Shown one piece after another: positions 27,185-39,085 of a stretch of DNA of 64,000 bases. Each line of letters opens with the position of its first letter. Positions within the stretch are counted from its first letter, which is position 1. Below the pieces are notes generated by a model. It was not told the DNA's origin and did no database searches. It was given only the letters and a program-made list of their open reading frames with translations. The translations under genes and the position numbers were made by a program. Source of the DNA: Saccharum officinarum (Eukaryota > Streptophyta > Magnoliopsida > Poales > Poaceae); NCBI GenBank assembly GCA_020631735.1, contig CM036197.1:48283880-48347879 (forward strand). Reading direction: 5' to 3'.

Positions 27185-27536
27185 ATGCCCTGTTAGGATT
27201 CATTGGGGGCTAAAGTTAAGCCCACATGGATGAGGGCTAAACGTGGGAGCTAAATTTTAGTCTACCCTTTTTTTATTAGCCCCTTCAAGGTGGGGTTAAA
27301 GAAAGCTAAAAATGGTCCCGTTAGGCAAAAAAAAAAACTCGTATTACCTTGCACGCACCCCGATGCATGACTGTGATAGGTAATAAATTAGGGGCAAATA
27401 GATCGTTATATGGTAAGAGGCCAATCTTTAACCCCTGGATCCAAACAGCCCCATAGATTAATCTTTAGTCCCTTCATTCTAAGGACTAATGTTTAGCTCT
27501 GAGCTAAAGTTTAGTCCGGAGGATCCAAACGGAGCC
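27185..27536. mobile_element. MITE composite with GGATCCAAAC ends
   Basis: ggatccaaacagcccc (about 27438) and ggatccaaacggagcc (about 27521) are near-identical right ends. Matching left-end sequence (ccctgttaggattc) is at about 27187. The body has many 'gctaaagtttag' and 'ggctaaa' motifs. It looks like two overlapping or nested members of one family. Confidence 0.5.
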
Positions 27537-29638
27537 TCAGATAACTACAATCAGGTTCCTCTCTCCACAAAAGCAATTTTTTTTAAAAAAACTAAATCAT
27601 ATCCTTACTCTAAAGAGTCGAGTTCAGATAAGGCCCGCAGACCGCGGTTAATTTTCCCGAGAGTTTCTTCTTCGGGCTCTCGAGCAAGACCAAGCTCTTA
27701 CGCAAACGTGGATCATCACTGAGCGATCAAGCCACCACGAAATTCTTTTGCAGGAAAAAAAAAGGAAAAAAAAAAGCGATACCACGCGAATCAGTCCAAC
27801 AAGGTTAAATTCCGGGTCACCAGCAATAGCCACCGAGCCTAGTTACGGACTTTACGGTAGCCGGTAGCGTACAAACATGGCCTGATCGATCAGTAGTGTG
27901 AAGTTGAGCTGTCAAGTGTGAACCCATCTGAGGTTGAAAGATGCCCGCGTTACGGCCAAAAACAAGCCAACCAAACCGTGGAGAAAAAAATAGAATACGT
28001 GCATGATGTTGTTTCCAGCACGAAACGTTGCATTACTGTAACAGCGCTTCTTCCTGTTGCTTTCTTGTGCCATTTCTCATTTGCACTCTACCTTCCAACG
28101 ACCAGGCTTTAGCCTTTGAACCTAATAAATATGCTGTGAACTCTGAAGTGGATGAGTTAGAGCATCTCCAAGAGTATCAAAAAAACACTCTTTCAATCTA
28201 AGATTTTTTTGCAAGATTGAAAAAAAATTATCTCCAACGACTCCAAAACCCCAGTCAGGTCTCCGGGTTATTCCATTTCTCTCTCTCTCTCTCTTTCCTT
28301 TTTGCATTCTCGCTGTTTTGATGATGTTGACTCATTTGTGATCGCTTCACATTTACAAAGACGTTCATCAACGAGTCATGAAAAATAAAGAAGTGAACCT
28401 AACTCATTTGGTTGGGAGGGAAATATGGTCATACACTCAACCATCCAAATTTAGTCACTCTTTGAATTTAGCTGTATATTGTTTTACATTTAAAAGCCTA
28501 CTTTTAGAAGATTCACCAGAAATGGGAAAAAGAGGTGGATGGTAAGCTGTGGGCTGTTATGCGTGGATTCATCACTGGTCCATCCAGCTTACGGCCCATG
28601 ATGGATAGGATTCGTCATGACGATCGCTTGGGTAGATCTAGCCCAAGAAGTTTAGGGCCCGTTAGCCTCGCAGTTTGTGCACACGACGTGGACTGTGCTG
28701 GCAAGTTAAACTCTACAAGAGATAGGCTTTCTTGTTCCAATTTGAAGCCTCTTAGTTGAGGGCCGATTCCTTCCAACAAATGTTAGACAGCCCAGGTCCG
28801 TGCGAACGATGCAATTTCCAATTTCCAAGTTTATGCATGGGTAGGAGGACAAAATTTTGAGCCATTAGTTCAGGACTTCGGAAATGATGATCTGGACAAA
28901 AATCCTGCAGGCTCTGAGAAAATTTAGGACCGCTTGCAGGAGGTAATGCTTTGAAAAGTATTTGAGTCGAATAAAGTATGAATCTTTAATGGAATGATTC
29001 AGTTGTGCGAAGTAGACACCAGCCAATGCCTAGATGACATTTGACTTTGACAGTGAAAAATCAAATGTAACAACAGGTTCAGAGAAGCTGCCCTAGGGTT
29101 TTGGAAAGCTGACGAGCTGGGTTCAAAGTTAGGAACACCAAGACCAATTGACCACCAGGAGTTGCACGGCCAAACATCTTGACATGCGTACAACGTGTAT
29201 AGAAAACGAAGTGAAAACTAGATCATCATTATTTCATACAAATGTGTACAACCAATGCTTCGATTCCCAAACCACAAGACTTTTGCAAGTCCCTGCTCTC
29301 ATCTATTTTACACAAAAACAATATGCCTACAATGCTATTCTACACCAAGGGGGGACGGAGGTACGGATAATTAAACTTTTTACCTATTTTTTTTATACGT
29401 CGATACAAAGGGATTTAGACGACGAAGTGTCCAAGATTACATGTACAGCTGGTAGCTTTATCTGTAGAGTTCAAAGAATGAGCTGAGCTGAGGCGGCTTC
29501 TGTTGCTTTGACAGCGGTTGGCACCGACGGTGCATGCAGTGGGAAACTGCTGGGGACTTTTGACAAATCTTGGGGGCAACAGCTGCCTGATTTGCTCTGA
29601 TTTCTACTGTCCACGAAAAAAAAAGAAAGAAATGTCCT
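27537..29638. other. intergenic, 3' side of the GT43 gene
   Basis: Positions 28150-28260 carry 'gagcatctccaagagt...ctccaacgactcc', part of a common grass MITE. A (CT)n microsatellite sits at about 28278-28298. No gene is supported. Confidence 0.4.
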
Positions 29639-32510
29639 CTAGTGCTGGTCTTCAGTGCTTGCTAGAGTAGTTTGCATCGGTTGCGTCTCTGGTTGAACAG
29701 TTTGCTGACGGGCACCGGAATTCAGCGGAGGAGGATCGATTTTCCACCTGCACACAAAATGTCACATGATTAAACATGCGTTTATGTATGACAAAAGCAG
29801 CGACAACTTAACATAGTTAGTAGGAGCACATATGTAAACACGTAGTGGTCTAGTCATGGTAATGTAGAGTTGTAATGACAGGACAAGCGAAGAATGGTAG
29901 AAGAGCTGGCCCCATCACGCCACGAAGGTATTTGTTTAATCAATTATTGTTATTTGGATTGAATGTGTATGTTCAAAGTATGTGGCACTGCCACATAAGA
30001 TCTCAGATTTGGTCCCTTCAATTTAATTAGGCGTGCATTGACCAAACCTTAAAAACTCTTATCATATGGCACTGATCAGAGATGCCGACAGCATGTTTCA
30101 GTCTTCAGCACTCCAATTGTGTGCATGATAACCAACTAAGCACACCAAAGTAACCATGACCGCATTTTGTATAAAAAATAGTACTTATTGGTCTACAAAT
30201 GTTCCATCGGTGGAGTAGGAAGGATATGTTAATTGAAGTGATAGGTATGAATATTTAGAATGACCTGGCTCTGCTTTCGACACAACGCATAGGACAGCTA
30301 GATTAGGTGGGCATGTGGAGCAAATAGAGAGCTTTTGGAGAAAGTAAGGTGTACTACGTCAATTATATAATCCTTTGTGTGATTAAACAACACGCACCAC
30401 GAAGATCATGAAATGATTTGTTGGAAGGAAAACGATTTTCTCAGTCAATGAAGTGTCAAGCTTCATGTTTAGTACTATCATTCATTGTTTACCTCATATA
30501 TTAAAAGGACGAATCCTAATATCATGGCTGTATTTAGGGAACACTAAATTATAACACAAGGCGCCATGCTACGAGACGAAGACGAAAGGAACAGGAACCA
30601 ACGACACCAACTCTGTTTATGAAAACGGCAACCACCAAGTTTCAAAAAAAAAAACGGCAACCACCAGCGGGGTCAGGTAGTGGAGACTGAGATCGACAGA
30701 TCACAACTCGCAGTCTGTAGTCTGTACACAAAGTGTATTCTGTGACAGTGCTAACAGTACTCTTCGTGGAATTTGTTCTTAAAAAAGTCCCTGTTATGCG
30801 CCGCTGCGCATGTGATCAAGGCCTACGCAAATTGCTTTCAAGGATCATGCCACCACCCCCACCGAATCAATTAGGAACACCATGACCACCATCGCCAACC
30901 ATAATAATTTGAGCAACCAAAGTGTACCTCGTGTCGCACCACGAAACCAACTCTTGTAGATCTAAAGCATTCAACTAGCTAGCATGGACAATTAATTATC
31001 AGGCATTTATTAATTACTAATTGCAGGCAATTTGTAAAGTTGAAATTCCAAAGTAACAGGCGATGTCTCCGGCGAACTTACTCGTGTGGGAATTTGACCT
31101 CGTGGAGACTGTCGGAACGCAGAGACCACGCGAGAGCCGCCTGGGCGCAGCTGGCGAGTGGCTCGACGCGGCCGGCGTCGGTGACGAGCGCGAGAGGGCT
31201 GGCGGCACGAGCGTCGGCATCGTCGATGGCGCTGAGATCGCGCACCCACACCGGTCGCTCCTTGGTGTCCTCCCACAGCGCCCGCGCGTTCACCACGAAG
31301 CCGGCCCACTCCAGCCTGCTGGACATCAGCATGTCGCTCCGGTTCGCCGGCAACACGGTCTCCTCCGAGACGCGGTAGCCCACCAGGTTCCCCTCCGCGT
31401 CGCACGACGGCGCCTGGAGGAAGGACTCGCTGGTGCCGTCGTCCTCGCCCAGGATGCCGACGGGCACGGCGCCCACGGTGGTCACCTTCTGCGCCTCGTC
31501 GAACAGCTCCGTGCGGAGGATGCTGTTCTCGTCGGCGAACACCACGACGCCGTCCATCCGCTTCGTCCGAATTTCCCTGTTGCATTATTATTAATTAATG
31601 AGCGGAGAGGTGGTGAGGGAGATCTGAATTATGAGCAGGAAGGAATCGTGCTAGGTGATGAGCAAGAGGTGATGACTGATGAGAGGCGTGCGTGCGTGCG
31701 TGAGATGAGATCCCATCTCGTGGTTGGAGCCTGCGTACAGCGTAGTACGTACCTGAGGGCGTGCATTCGGAGGCTCGCGGTGGATTCGCCAGGGCCGGTG
31801 ATGTGGAGGAAGTCGATGTTGGAGCGGGAGAGCACCGCGGCGACGGCGTCGGTGCGGTGGCCGGGCTCGACGACGATCCACACGAGCTGGGCATCGACGA
31901 GGCGGAGTGTGTGCGCTAGAGACGTGAGCGATGGCACCTGGAGCGCGGAGGTGGTGGTCGGGGTGACGGCAATGACGGGCCTGGCGGGTCCCGCGCCGCG
32001 GCGCTTGGTGCTGCGCTGCGCGTTCTGTACGGCGGCGAGGATGCGGTGCGCCTTGAGGAGCTCGCTGGGGTCCGGATGGGGCCAGGCGCGGACGCGGATC
32101 GGGTGGCGGCCGACGAAGACGGGGCCGTGGTGGTGGTGGTGGTGGTGGTGCAGCTGCTGCTGCGGGTGGGCGCCGATCTCGGCGGCCACGGTGGTGGTGG
32201 TGGTGACGGTGGTGGTGGTGGTGGTGGTGGTGGTGATCGTGGCCATGGCCGTGGCGTTGGCGCCCGCGAGCACGACGGCGGGCGGGGACACGAGCGAGAC
32301 GAGGTTGATGGGCGGGGTGGGCAGGAAGAGGAGGTAGACGATGAGGCGGGAGAAGCGGAAGCCGACGGCCATGGAGGTGGCGCAGAAGAGCGCGTGCAGC
32401 AGCAGCCACGTGGCCGGCAGCGACGGCTTGGCTGGCTCCGGCGCGGCGTCGGCCGGCCCCGCCGCGGGGCTCAGGCACGGCCACAGCGGCCGCAGCAGCG
32501 GGAGCTTCAT
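29639..32510 (-). CDS. GT43 family glycosyltransferase (IRX9/IRX14-like), xylan backbone synthesis
   Basis: Plant GT43 proteins are type II Golgi proteins of the xylan synthase complex that elongates the beta-1,4-xylan backbone. Exons (minus): 32510-31753, 31576-31082, 29747-29639; introns 31752-31577 and 31081-29748 are GT-AG, and the joined frame gives 453 residues. Visible parts: short cytosolic N-terminus, hydrophobic anchor (about 34-63), a stem with a Thr run (91-108) and a His run (121-128), then the GT43 domain from about 178 (RPVIAVTPTTTSALQVPSL, LVWIVVEPGHRTD, HITGPGES). REIRTKRMDGVVVFADENSI spans the exon 1/2 junction; its ADEN (267-270) occupies the place of the family's Asp-rich metal-binding motif. 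SRLEWAGFVVNARALW and HEVKFPHEWKIDPP close the domain. The frame is intact. It is annotated in relatives as a 'probable glucuronosyltransferase'. The exact IRX9 versus IRX14 clade needs a tree. Confidence 0.93.
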
Positions 32511-33500
32511 GCCGACCGACCCACCGACCTGCGGACAAGATCCCGCGCGCCCCCCTGCCTCTGCCTCTGCTCTGCGCTTGCTCGCCTGCCCGCCTCCGGT
32601 ACGGTGCTCTCAGTCACAGGCTACGCGCTAAGGCAGCAGCAGTTGTCGGCGGTGGCGGTGATGGGGAGGAGGTAGCTGGTGATATAAGCAGCGAGGTGGC
32701 AGGCAGGATAGGCTACTGCTGCAGCAGGATTAAGCAGGGCGGGCGATGCAATTATTAGGAGCGCGGCAGGAAGGGCAAGCGGCTGGTGGGCGGATGGTGT
32801 GGTGGCCTGGTGGGGGGATGGGCGATGGCCCCTGGGAATTTGGCAATTGCCAGCCCGGAGTTGAAAAGGACACCCAAGTTGGGTGGCCGACGGTGGCCTC
32901 GGACTCACTGCGCTAGCCTCCTGTCCTCCAGAAAGGGTCGGAATATTTCGGCCGTTAGGCAGTGTGCGTGCGCTGACAGGAAAAACAAAACACGCGCCTG
33001 CCAGTCAGAGTATTGAGCTACAGGAGTGGTTTTACTGCTCACTGGTCAGCAGCTGAAACGCATGACGGACGGCATGGGGCGATCTCGATCGAACATCCGG
33101 TACCGCGATGAATGTGCGCTATGCGGTGGCAGCTGCTGCCTGCTGCGTTCTTGCGATCGTCTGGAGCGACGCAAGAACCGACCGACCGACGCTTGCACCC
33201 GCAAGTTTTCCGCGTTGTCGCCGTACGTACGCTCTCCATCATTTGCAAGGTGGGTACGTGGAGGAGTCGCAGGCCGTGGCGAAAGCGTGACCGGTCCAGG
33301 ACAGAGGACGAGGGGACGCGCCAGACACGGCGCCCGCCGTGTCAGGACATGGGTCTGAAATGGCGGCCATTCCCGGCTTTTCCGACGGGAGCATGGATTG
33401 CAGTTGCAGGTTTACAGTCTGACGAACGGCGCATCCTCGTCTCACGTCATTTGGGAATATGCACAACACTGTCCATTCTTAGCCGCTAAAGATTAGTAAC
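32511..33500 (-). promoter_or_regulatory. upstream region of the GT43 gene
   Basis: Non-coding stretch upstream of the ATG at 32510. A TATA-like TTATATC reads on the minus strand at about 32673-32683, roughly 165 bases upstream of the ATG, and could be the core promoter. Open frames at 33026-33489 overlap on both strands and lack recognisable content. Confidence 0.35.
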
Positions 33501-34272
33501 TCTAATCCGTTTAGGGTTAATGGGTAACCTAAGTTTTAACAAATCACAATACAGAGCATCTCCTGTAGTCTTTTTGAAACGCTAGTTATCCTCCATGTTA
33601 TTTTGTTAGGCGTGAATGGCGCATGGGTTTAACTGATATACCAAGAAGCTACTATCACGGTAGATTGATTATCCACCGGATACCGTGCTCCGATGGCCGA
33701 TGCGCATGCTTGATTAGTGCAAGTATAAAGAGTTGTGAGTGGGCTAAGTTCTGAGGTGGAGAGATGAGACGAGAGAGAATAGAAGTGAGTTGTAAATTGT
33801 AAATTTACAACTAGCTTTATAAACGAACCAAGAAATTTTGTGAATCACATATGAACCAATTGCTATAAGAGTGAGTTCATAGATGGACTATAAGTGTATA
33901 TACAGCCAACATAGAACTATATTATTAGGCTTGCTCTTAGTGATGGCCTAGATTCAGCACCCTAAAAAACCATGCACATACATGCTTGATTGGTTGTCGC
34001 CTTGGCTCACCACCCAAACAAACATACATGAGTAGTACAACACTTCTGGATAACGAATCGCCCTATATTAGAACATAAATATACTTTACAAAAGAATATG
34101 GAGGGGATAAAACAAAATAAAAATGAGAAGTTGGTCATGTTAACTTACAAAACTGTATGAGCATAGACACAAATTAAAGTATATGAGCTTAGCTCTTTAT
34201 GAATAGCTAGATAATTGCATTTCATCTTTCTCTCTCATTCTTGCTGAAAAAATGTATGCCATGAGCTAGCTA
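33501..34272. other. intergenic repeat-like sequence
   Basis: The stretch around 33595-34060 resembles 37610-38130: ttttgttaggcgtgaa is shared, followed by a 'tagataccaag/agataccagg' block and later a 'caccaccc...aaccatgca' block. This marks a duplicated repeat on both sides of the CACTA element. No gene. Confidence 0.4.
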
Positions 34273-34664
34273 TCTATACTATACTGCTAAAGTTGGAGAT
34301 CACTCCCCCCCCCTCTTAGGACACTGTAGATGCACATCCCCCTCTCACAGAACAATGTTCTAAGAACAGTACCGGATCATATGAACAGTACCGTCTGGCA
34401 TGAACAGTACTCGCCCCGAACACAGTACGGATCCCGTAAACAGTCCCCCGGTATAAGCAGTGGTCACCCCGTGCAACAGTGTCCCCCGTAACAGTATGAA
34501 CCCGTCACTGTCCCAACTTCCCCGTTCATGCACCTTAACGGGTCCGCTACTTAAGCAAAAGCCCGTGGCTGTCCCACACATTTTCTTTTCCCCCTCTACT
34601 CCTCCTCCTTCCATAAATAAATAAATAAAAATAAATCGTCTGTGCTTTGCACGGGGCCTGCTAG
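34273..34664. mobile_element. Helitron-like non-autonomous element, degenerate
   Basis: The start TCTATACTATACTGCTAAAG follows an A. The end has the short hairpin gtgctttgcac before ctgCTAG. Both resemble grass Helitron termini (TCTAT...; hairpin then CTRR). The base after CTAG is C instead of the expected T, so the right border is uncertain. The interior has about eight degenerate units of about 18 bp built on 'atgaacagtaccg' (34365-34510). Confidence 0.5.
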
Positions 34665-34734
34665 CTTGTACTATTACTAGAGACGGCTTAAAAGCTAAGA
34701 GTTCATCAATAGAGATGTACTTCCTCTTTCCCAT

Positions 34735-34920
34735 GAAAAGTGTCATTCTCATTTTTTCGAAAAGTCAAACATGCTTAACTTTAAACAAATATTTTTATAA
34801 TAAATTTGTTTAAAATATAAATATTGCTAATATTTTTCTACAAACTTAATTAGAGTTAAAAAAAGCTTGATCAGCACGAGTCTCGTAGCGACTCTTTTTA
34901 TGGGACGAAGCGAAAGGGAG
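34735..34920. mobile_element. partial Stowaway-like MITE
   Basis: Contains the usual interior of grass Stowaway elements (cgaaaagtcaaacatgcttaac, aaatatttttata...) and the right end gggacgaagcgaaagggagta. The left end is degraded. Confidence 0.5.
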
Positions 34921-34956
34921 TATCACTACACCACAACACTCTTTCACCGTCAGACA

Positions 34957-35131
34957 TCTGACGCTAAATCTTTTTTTTATGGATGGATAATCTGACGCTA
35001 AAGACTACTTAGAGACAATCTGACGCTAAATCTTCATTTACCGATGTGTTATCTGACGCTATAGATATCCAGATTTAGCGCCCAACTATCTGACGCTAAA
35101 ACTATGTACAACGTCACTCTGTCTGACGCTA
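34957..35131 (+). repeat. 5' subterminal TCTGACGCTA array of the CACTA element
   Basis: Exact copies start at 34957, 34991, 35019, 35052, 35089 and 35122, all in direct orientation, at spacings of 28-37 bp. A reverse-oriented partial copy (tttagcgc) lies at about 35074. Confidence 0.9.
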
Positions 35132-35224
35132 AAAAGAAATGGGCCCCACATAGCCTAAAGCTTACATTGGCCCCCGCACAAATATTGGCATAGCCCGCTT
35201 GAAGTTTTGGCCTGGCCCACGTTA

Positions 35225-35834
35225 ACGTGGAAACCCTAAACGTTTCCTTGCCCCTGGCTAGATCGAGCCGCCCCACATCCCTCCCACATTTCGCCCGACC
35301 CCAGCCCCCTCCCACCCTGCGCCGCCCACCCTTGCAGGGAAGCGCACGCCGCCGGCCATCCACACCCCACGCCGTTTCTCGTCTCGGGCGGGCCGCACCG
35401 CCGCCAGCGCTCCCGGGCCTCCGCAGCGCGCCGCATCGCCACACCTGTCCCATGGCCTGCGCCGCCACAACCCGAGCGCCGACCTCATGGCCCCGTGCCC
35501 ACTCCACCACAGCCCTCGCGCCAGCACTCTGGTCCTCGCCCCGCGCCGCCCGGCCATCCCCGGTCCTCGCCCCATGCCACCCGGCTGCCTGGAGGATTGG
35601 ACGGAGGAAGACCCGCCCGCCCCTGCTCCCTTCCTACGACGGCTGGAGGTCCTGCGCGCTCGAGGAGCCCCCCTACTCCCAACCTACGCCTTGCCTGGTG
35701 GATTGGATGGAGGAAGCCCCGCTTGCCCCTGCTCCCTTCCTGCGTCGGCTGGAAGTCCTGCGCTCGAGGAAGCCCCCTGCTCTCTTCCTGTTCCTTGCCT
35801 GGAGGATTGGACTGACGAAGCTCAGGTGAGATAA
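35225..35834 (+). other. GC-rich transcribed-looking core of the CACTA element with 103-bp tandem repeat
   Basis: Three open frames cover this block, the longest of 200 codons (35227-35829). From about 35589 a unit of about 103 bp (cctggaggattggacggagg, then gctcccttcctacgacggctgg) is repeated 2.3 times. A good splice donor (caggtgagat) follows at 35822. I recognise no protein domain. It may be a captured host exon or the first exon of the element's own degenerate transcript. Confidence 0.5.
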
Positions 35835-37260
35835 TTTTTCCCCTCCAGTCCCCTTCTTCCTAGGTGGTGGAATTCATGGGCGCTGGTGAGACTCGTTGGT
35901 CGGACTGCCTCTACACTGTGCAGTATGCTAGGAAGAATTTAGGGTTGTGATTTTGTGCAGTAATTATGTTCCTAGCTATTTATTAGTGATGTCCGTTCTA
36001 AATTTATGTATGTATGGTAGCAATTCTGAGGCTGCCTCGAAACAATGTCACTATCTCTGAAATTTTTACTGCATATGTGCAATAGTAACTAAGATATAAG
36101 TTGATTTGTGATTTGTAGTAGCTGCTGCAGCTATCACAACTCTGTGTTTAATTTCAGTATGTAACTCAGAATACTACCTTGGTTCTTATTTTCTTTGTGA
36201 TTTTTTTTCACAACAGTGTGGCATACTGAACAAAATGATGGAGTTGTCATGGTTATCACCATATTTTTTTTTCTCTTCTTATGTTTGCAAATCTTTGTGT
36301 CACTTCGCTTTTATTTTCCAAATCCCATGTTTTCTGAACCTTCTTGTGAACAAAAAAATTGCTTCTGATTATGTTACATGGCCTACCAGGGATAACTCGT
36401 CTGGTGCTCCAGCTAGTAACTTTGGAAGCAATATACACACCCTTCTTTGGTAAGTACGAGACTAATACTTTATATAGAATTTTATGCTAATCTTTCTTGG
36501 ATCTGTATAGTTTAAACAGGAAATAGTGAGCTTGCCACTAGCGTAAGTGAGCTTGTGTTGCATTCTGTCACTAACAAAATTAAAGAAACGTCAAAAGCTT
36601 CTTTATATGAAGGAAAGTTAAGTTAGTGCCTCATGTAGCTTGCTGCTTTTCTAGCTCTATGTTCTTTGCAGGTAGTACCCAGTTTTAGCATGTTGTCCTA
36701 AAGCTTGTTCCTCATCTCAGATTACAGCTATGCATATTTCCTTACCTATCAAGAGATTATCACCGGTCCTTTCATAAGCTTACCAACATGTTTATGCTTC
36801 CTTCAATGATCAAAAGGCTTACATTGTGAGTTTCTAACCATGTGAACTGTAACTGAACTTTATCAGTAGGCTGAATTTTGCTTTACTTGATCATGGATCT
36901 ATGTTACCTACCATGTTATTGATTCTATTTAAGGTTTTGATTTCAGGGTTTGCTACGGTGCTAAGGTAGCAAGTTTGTGGATGACTTGAGCTGATTTAGG
37001 TGCTGGTTAATATCTTTTGGATAGTGTTTTGTGATGGTACTAGATAGTATGGACTTATCATTGATTAATCAATGTTTCCTATTTGTAATGGCTACTTTGA
37101 TCAAATATATGTCTATGAATGTATAGACTTAGTCATGGATCAGGAATCCTATTTGTATGGAAAATGTGCATGATGATGTTATATTGAACTTTGATATATT
37201 AAATAGCAGCCATGTGGTCTTTTTATTTTTTTAGTCCATCTAAATCATCCCGTTGAACTG

Positions 37261-37512
37261 TCTGACGCTATAAATACAATGATTGTTGGATGGTCTGACG
37301 CTATATGTATGCCAGCGGGATATCTGACGCAAAACATTACCAAGGGACTATCTGACGCTAAAAAAATCCACAGCAATGGACTGTCTGACGCTAAAAGTTT
37401 GGTCTGACGCTATATGTTTTTAGCGTCAGGACTTGTAGCGTCAGCAGAAGTCTGACGCTATAAGTTTTTAGCGTCAGATTGTCTAACGCTGTAACCGCTT
37501 TTGGCGTCAGAC
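37261..37512. repeat. 3' subterminal TCTGACGCTA array of the CACTA element
   Basis: Forward copies start at 37261, 37294, 37323 (TCTGACGCAA), 37351, 37384, 37403 and 37451. Reverse copies TAGCGTCAG start at 37421, 37436 and 37469. Further variants lie at 37482 and about 37502. The closely spaced inverted pairs can form hairpins. Confidence 0.88.
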
Positions 37513-37549
37513 CATCTCACGCTAATTTGGGTGTTGTGGTGTAGTGTAT

Positions 37550-38565
37550 GCACCTATTAGCTGATCCAAACATACACCTGCTAATAGTTAGCTACTTCCT
37601 CTATATTCTTTTGTTAGGCGTGAAAGTGTTTAACCTAGGTAGATACCAGGACGTCATCGTGGTGGATTGGGGCTTGTTTGGTTAGCCGCTCCTAAAATTT
37701 AGTCAGCTAAATCTAGTCCTATTTAGTCACTTTTCACAAAAACACTATGACTAAATGAGCTTTAGCCGACTAGTCACCAAATTGTTCCTATAAGGGACTA
37801 AATCTCACATTTTAGTCACATTGAAGACAAACATCCTGACTAAAGGGGACTAAAAGGCCTTCTTTAATCTTTTTTAGTTATCTAAACTAAACGCCCAGTG
37901 ACTAAAGTTTAGTCAATGACTTAGGTGACTAAAGTTTAGGAGGGGAGCCCGACAGTTGTCCTCCGGATGCAGCGCTCTCCTGCCCCTGCCCAGCGCGTGT
38001 TTGATTGTCCGCACTCACCACCACAACAACTATGCATGGCATGCTCGATTGTCCGCGGCCTAAACTCACCACCCCAAAAACCATGCATGAGCGTTGCAGC
38101 TCGTAATGGTCTGCCTTGGTAATGATGAAACGCTGGCGCTCAATGTTAAAGCAAAAAAATAAAAATAAAAAAATAAATACTAACACACACCTTACTACTA
38201 AAGAATATAGATAGAGTAGCTAATTTTTAGCTCTGGATTAGCTTTACTCGCTCCAAACGTATCCGTAGTTTGAGCTTGATTCGGAAGGAGTGAAGCTTGT
38301 GCTGCCATGTTGCGCTACCAGGCGGCCTTTTAAACTGCTGCAGGGTTTCATTGTCGCTTGCCTTGGCCTTTACTGATGATGGTATTCACGTGCGAGCCAT
38401 GCAGTGTGTAATGCTTTGCCGGATCCACGCCAATGCTGGATCTTAAAAGAACGCTGTTTGGAGTATAAATGTAGCAACTGTACCATGTTCTCCCTGTCAT
38501 TTACGTACCATCCATCGTTAGTCTCCAGGAATAGAATTTGCCATCCTTTTGCTCTACCCCTCTTA
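37550..38565. mobile_element. repeat-derived region with a GGGGCTTGTTTGG MITE
   Basis: A MITE of about 225 bp starts at about 37669 (ggggcttgtttggttagccgc) and ends at about 37895 (tctaaactaaacgccc), with many 'gactaaa' motifs. Flanks on both sides resemble 33595-34060. Nothing coding is seen up to 38565. Confidence 0.5.
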
Positions 38566-38808
38566 GGCAGTGTTTAGTTCACCCAAAATTCCAAAAATTT
38601 TACAAGATTCTCCGTCACATCAAATCTTTGGACGTATGCATGGAGCATTAAATGTAGATAAAAAAATAACTAATTGCACAGTTTGTCTGTAAATGTCGAG
38701 ACGAATCTTTTGAGCCTAGTTAGTCCATGATTGGATAAATTTTACCAAATAACAACGAAAAGTGTTACAGGAACTTTACACACACTTTACAACCAACTAA
38801 ACACACCC
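38566..38808. mobile_element. MITE, TGTTTAGTT family, TSD TTA
   Basis: Ends GGCAGTGTTTAGTT and AACTAAACACACCC, flanked by TTA (38563-38565, 38809-38811). The core has gcacagtttgtctgtaaatgt and gagcctagttagtcc. Confidence 0.85.
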
Positions 38809-39085
38809 TTAAAGTCTTAATGCTTTTGCCATTTTTCTATCCTCCTTTCTCTGCATCAGGAAACTGTCTGCCATATCCTCTGTCCGATAACTGGAATGGG
38901 CAAGTTGCAGTTGCAGACGGGGTCGACATCTCCTTTCTCGGAGACAGATATGGCAGGAAAACTGCCACCTCTGGCGAGAAACAGCCGGAACCGGGCAGCG
39001 CAAGACAGTAATAGCTCACTAGTAGCTGTAAAATGAGCGAAGAAACACTGGGCAAACGACCTCTGAGCTGACTCGAAGAAACTTA

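Larger units (their letters stand above)
34924..37546. mobile_element. non-autonomous CACTA (En/Spm) transposon, 2,623 bp
   Basis: Both ends carry a perfect 16-bp terminal inverted repeat CACTACACCACAACAC, flanked by a 3-bp duplication TAT (34921-34923, 37547-37549). The 5' end (34957-35131) has six direct copies of TCTGACGCTA. The 3' end (37261-37512) has about twelve exact or one-mismatch copies in both orientations. Such subterminal arrays are the known binding sites for a CACTA-encoded DNA-binding protein. The interior has no transposase: a GC-rich block (35225-35830), then AT-rich intron-like sequence. This is a mobilisable but non-autonomous derivative. Confidence 0.93.

Noticed and set aside
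31010..32675. Long plus-strand frames (31063-32337, 32046-32675) across the GT43 exons
   Set aside because: Gly/Val/Arg-rich low-complexity translations of the antisense strand; the spliced minus-strand model explains the region.
34957..37512. Regularly spaced 10-bp repeats considered as a CRISPR-like array
   Set aside because: Repeats are too short, occur at both ends of one element in both orientations, and are bounded by CACTA termini and a TSD.
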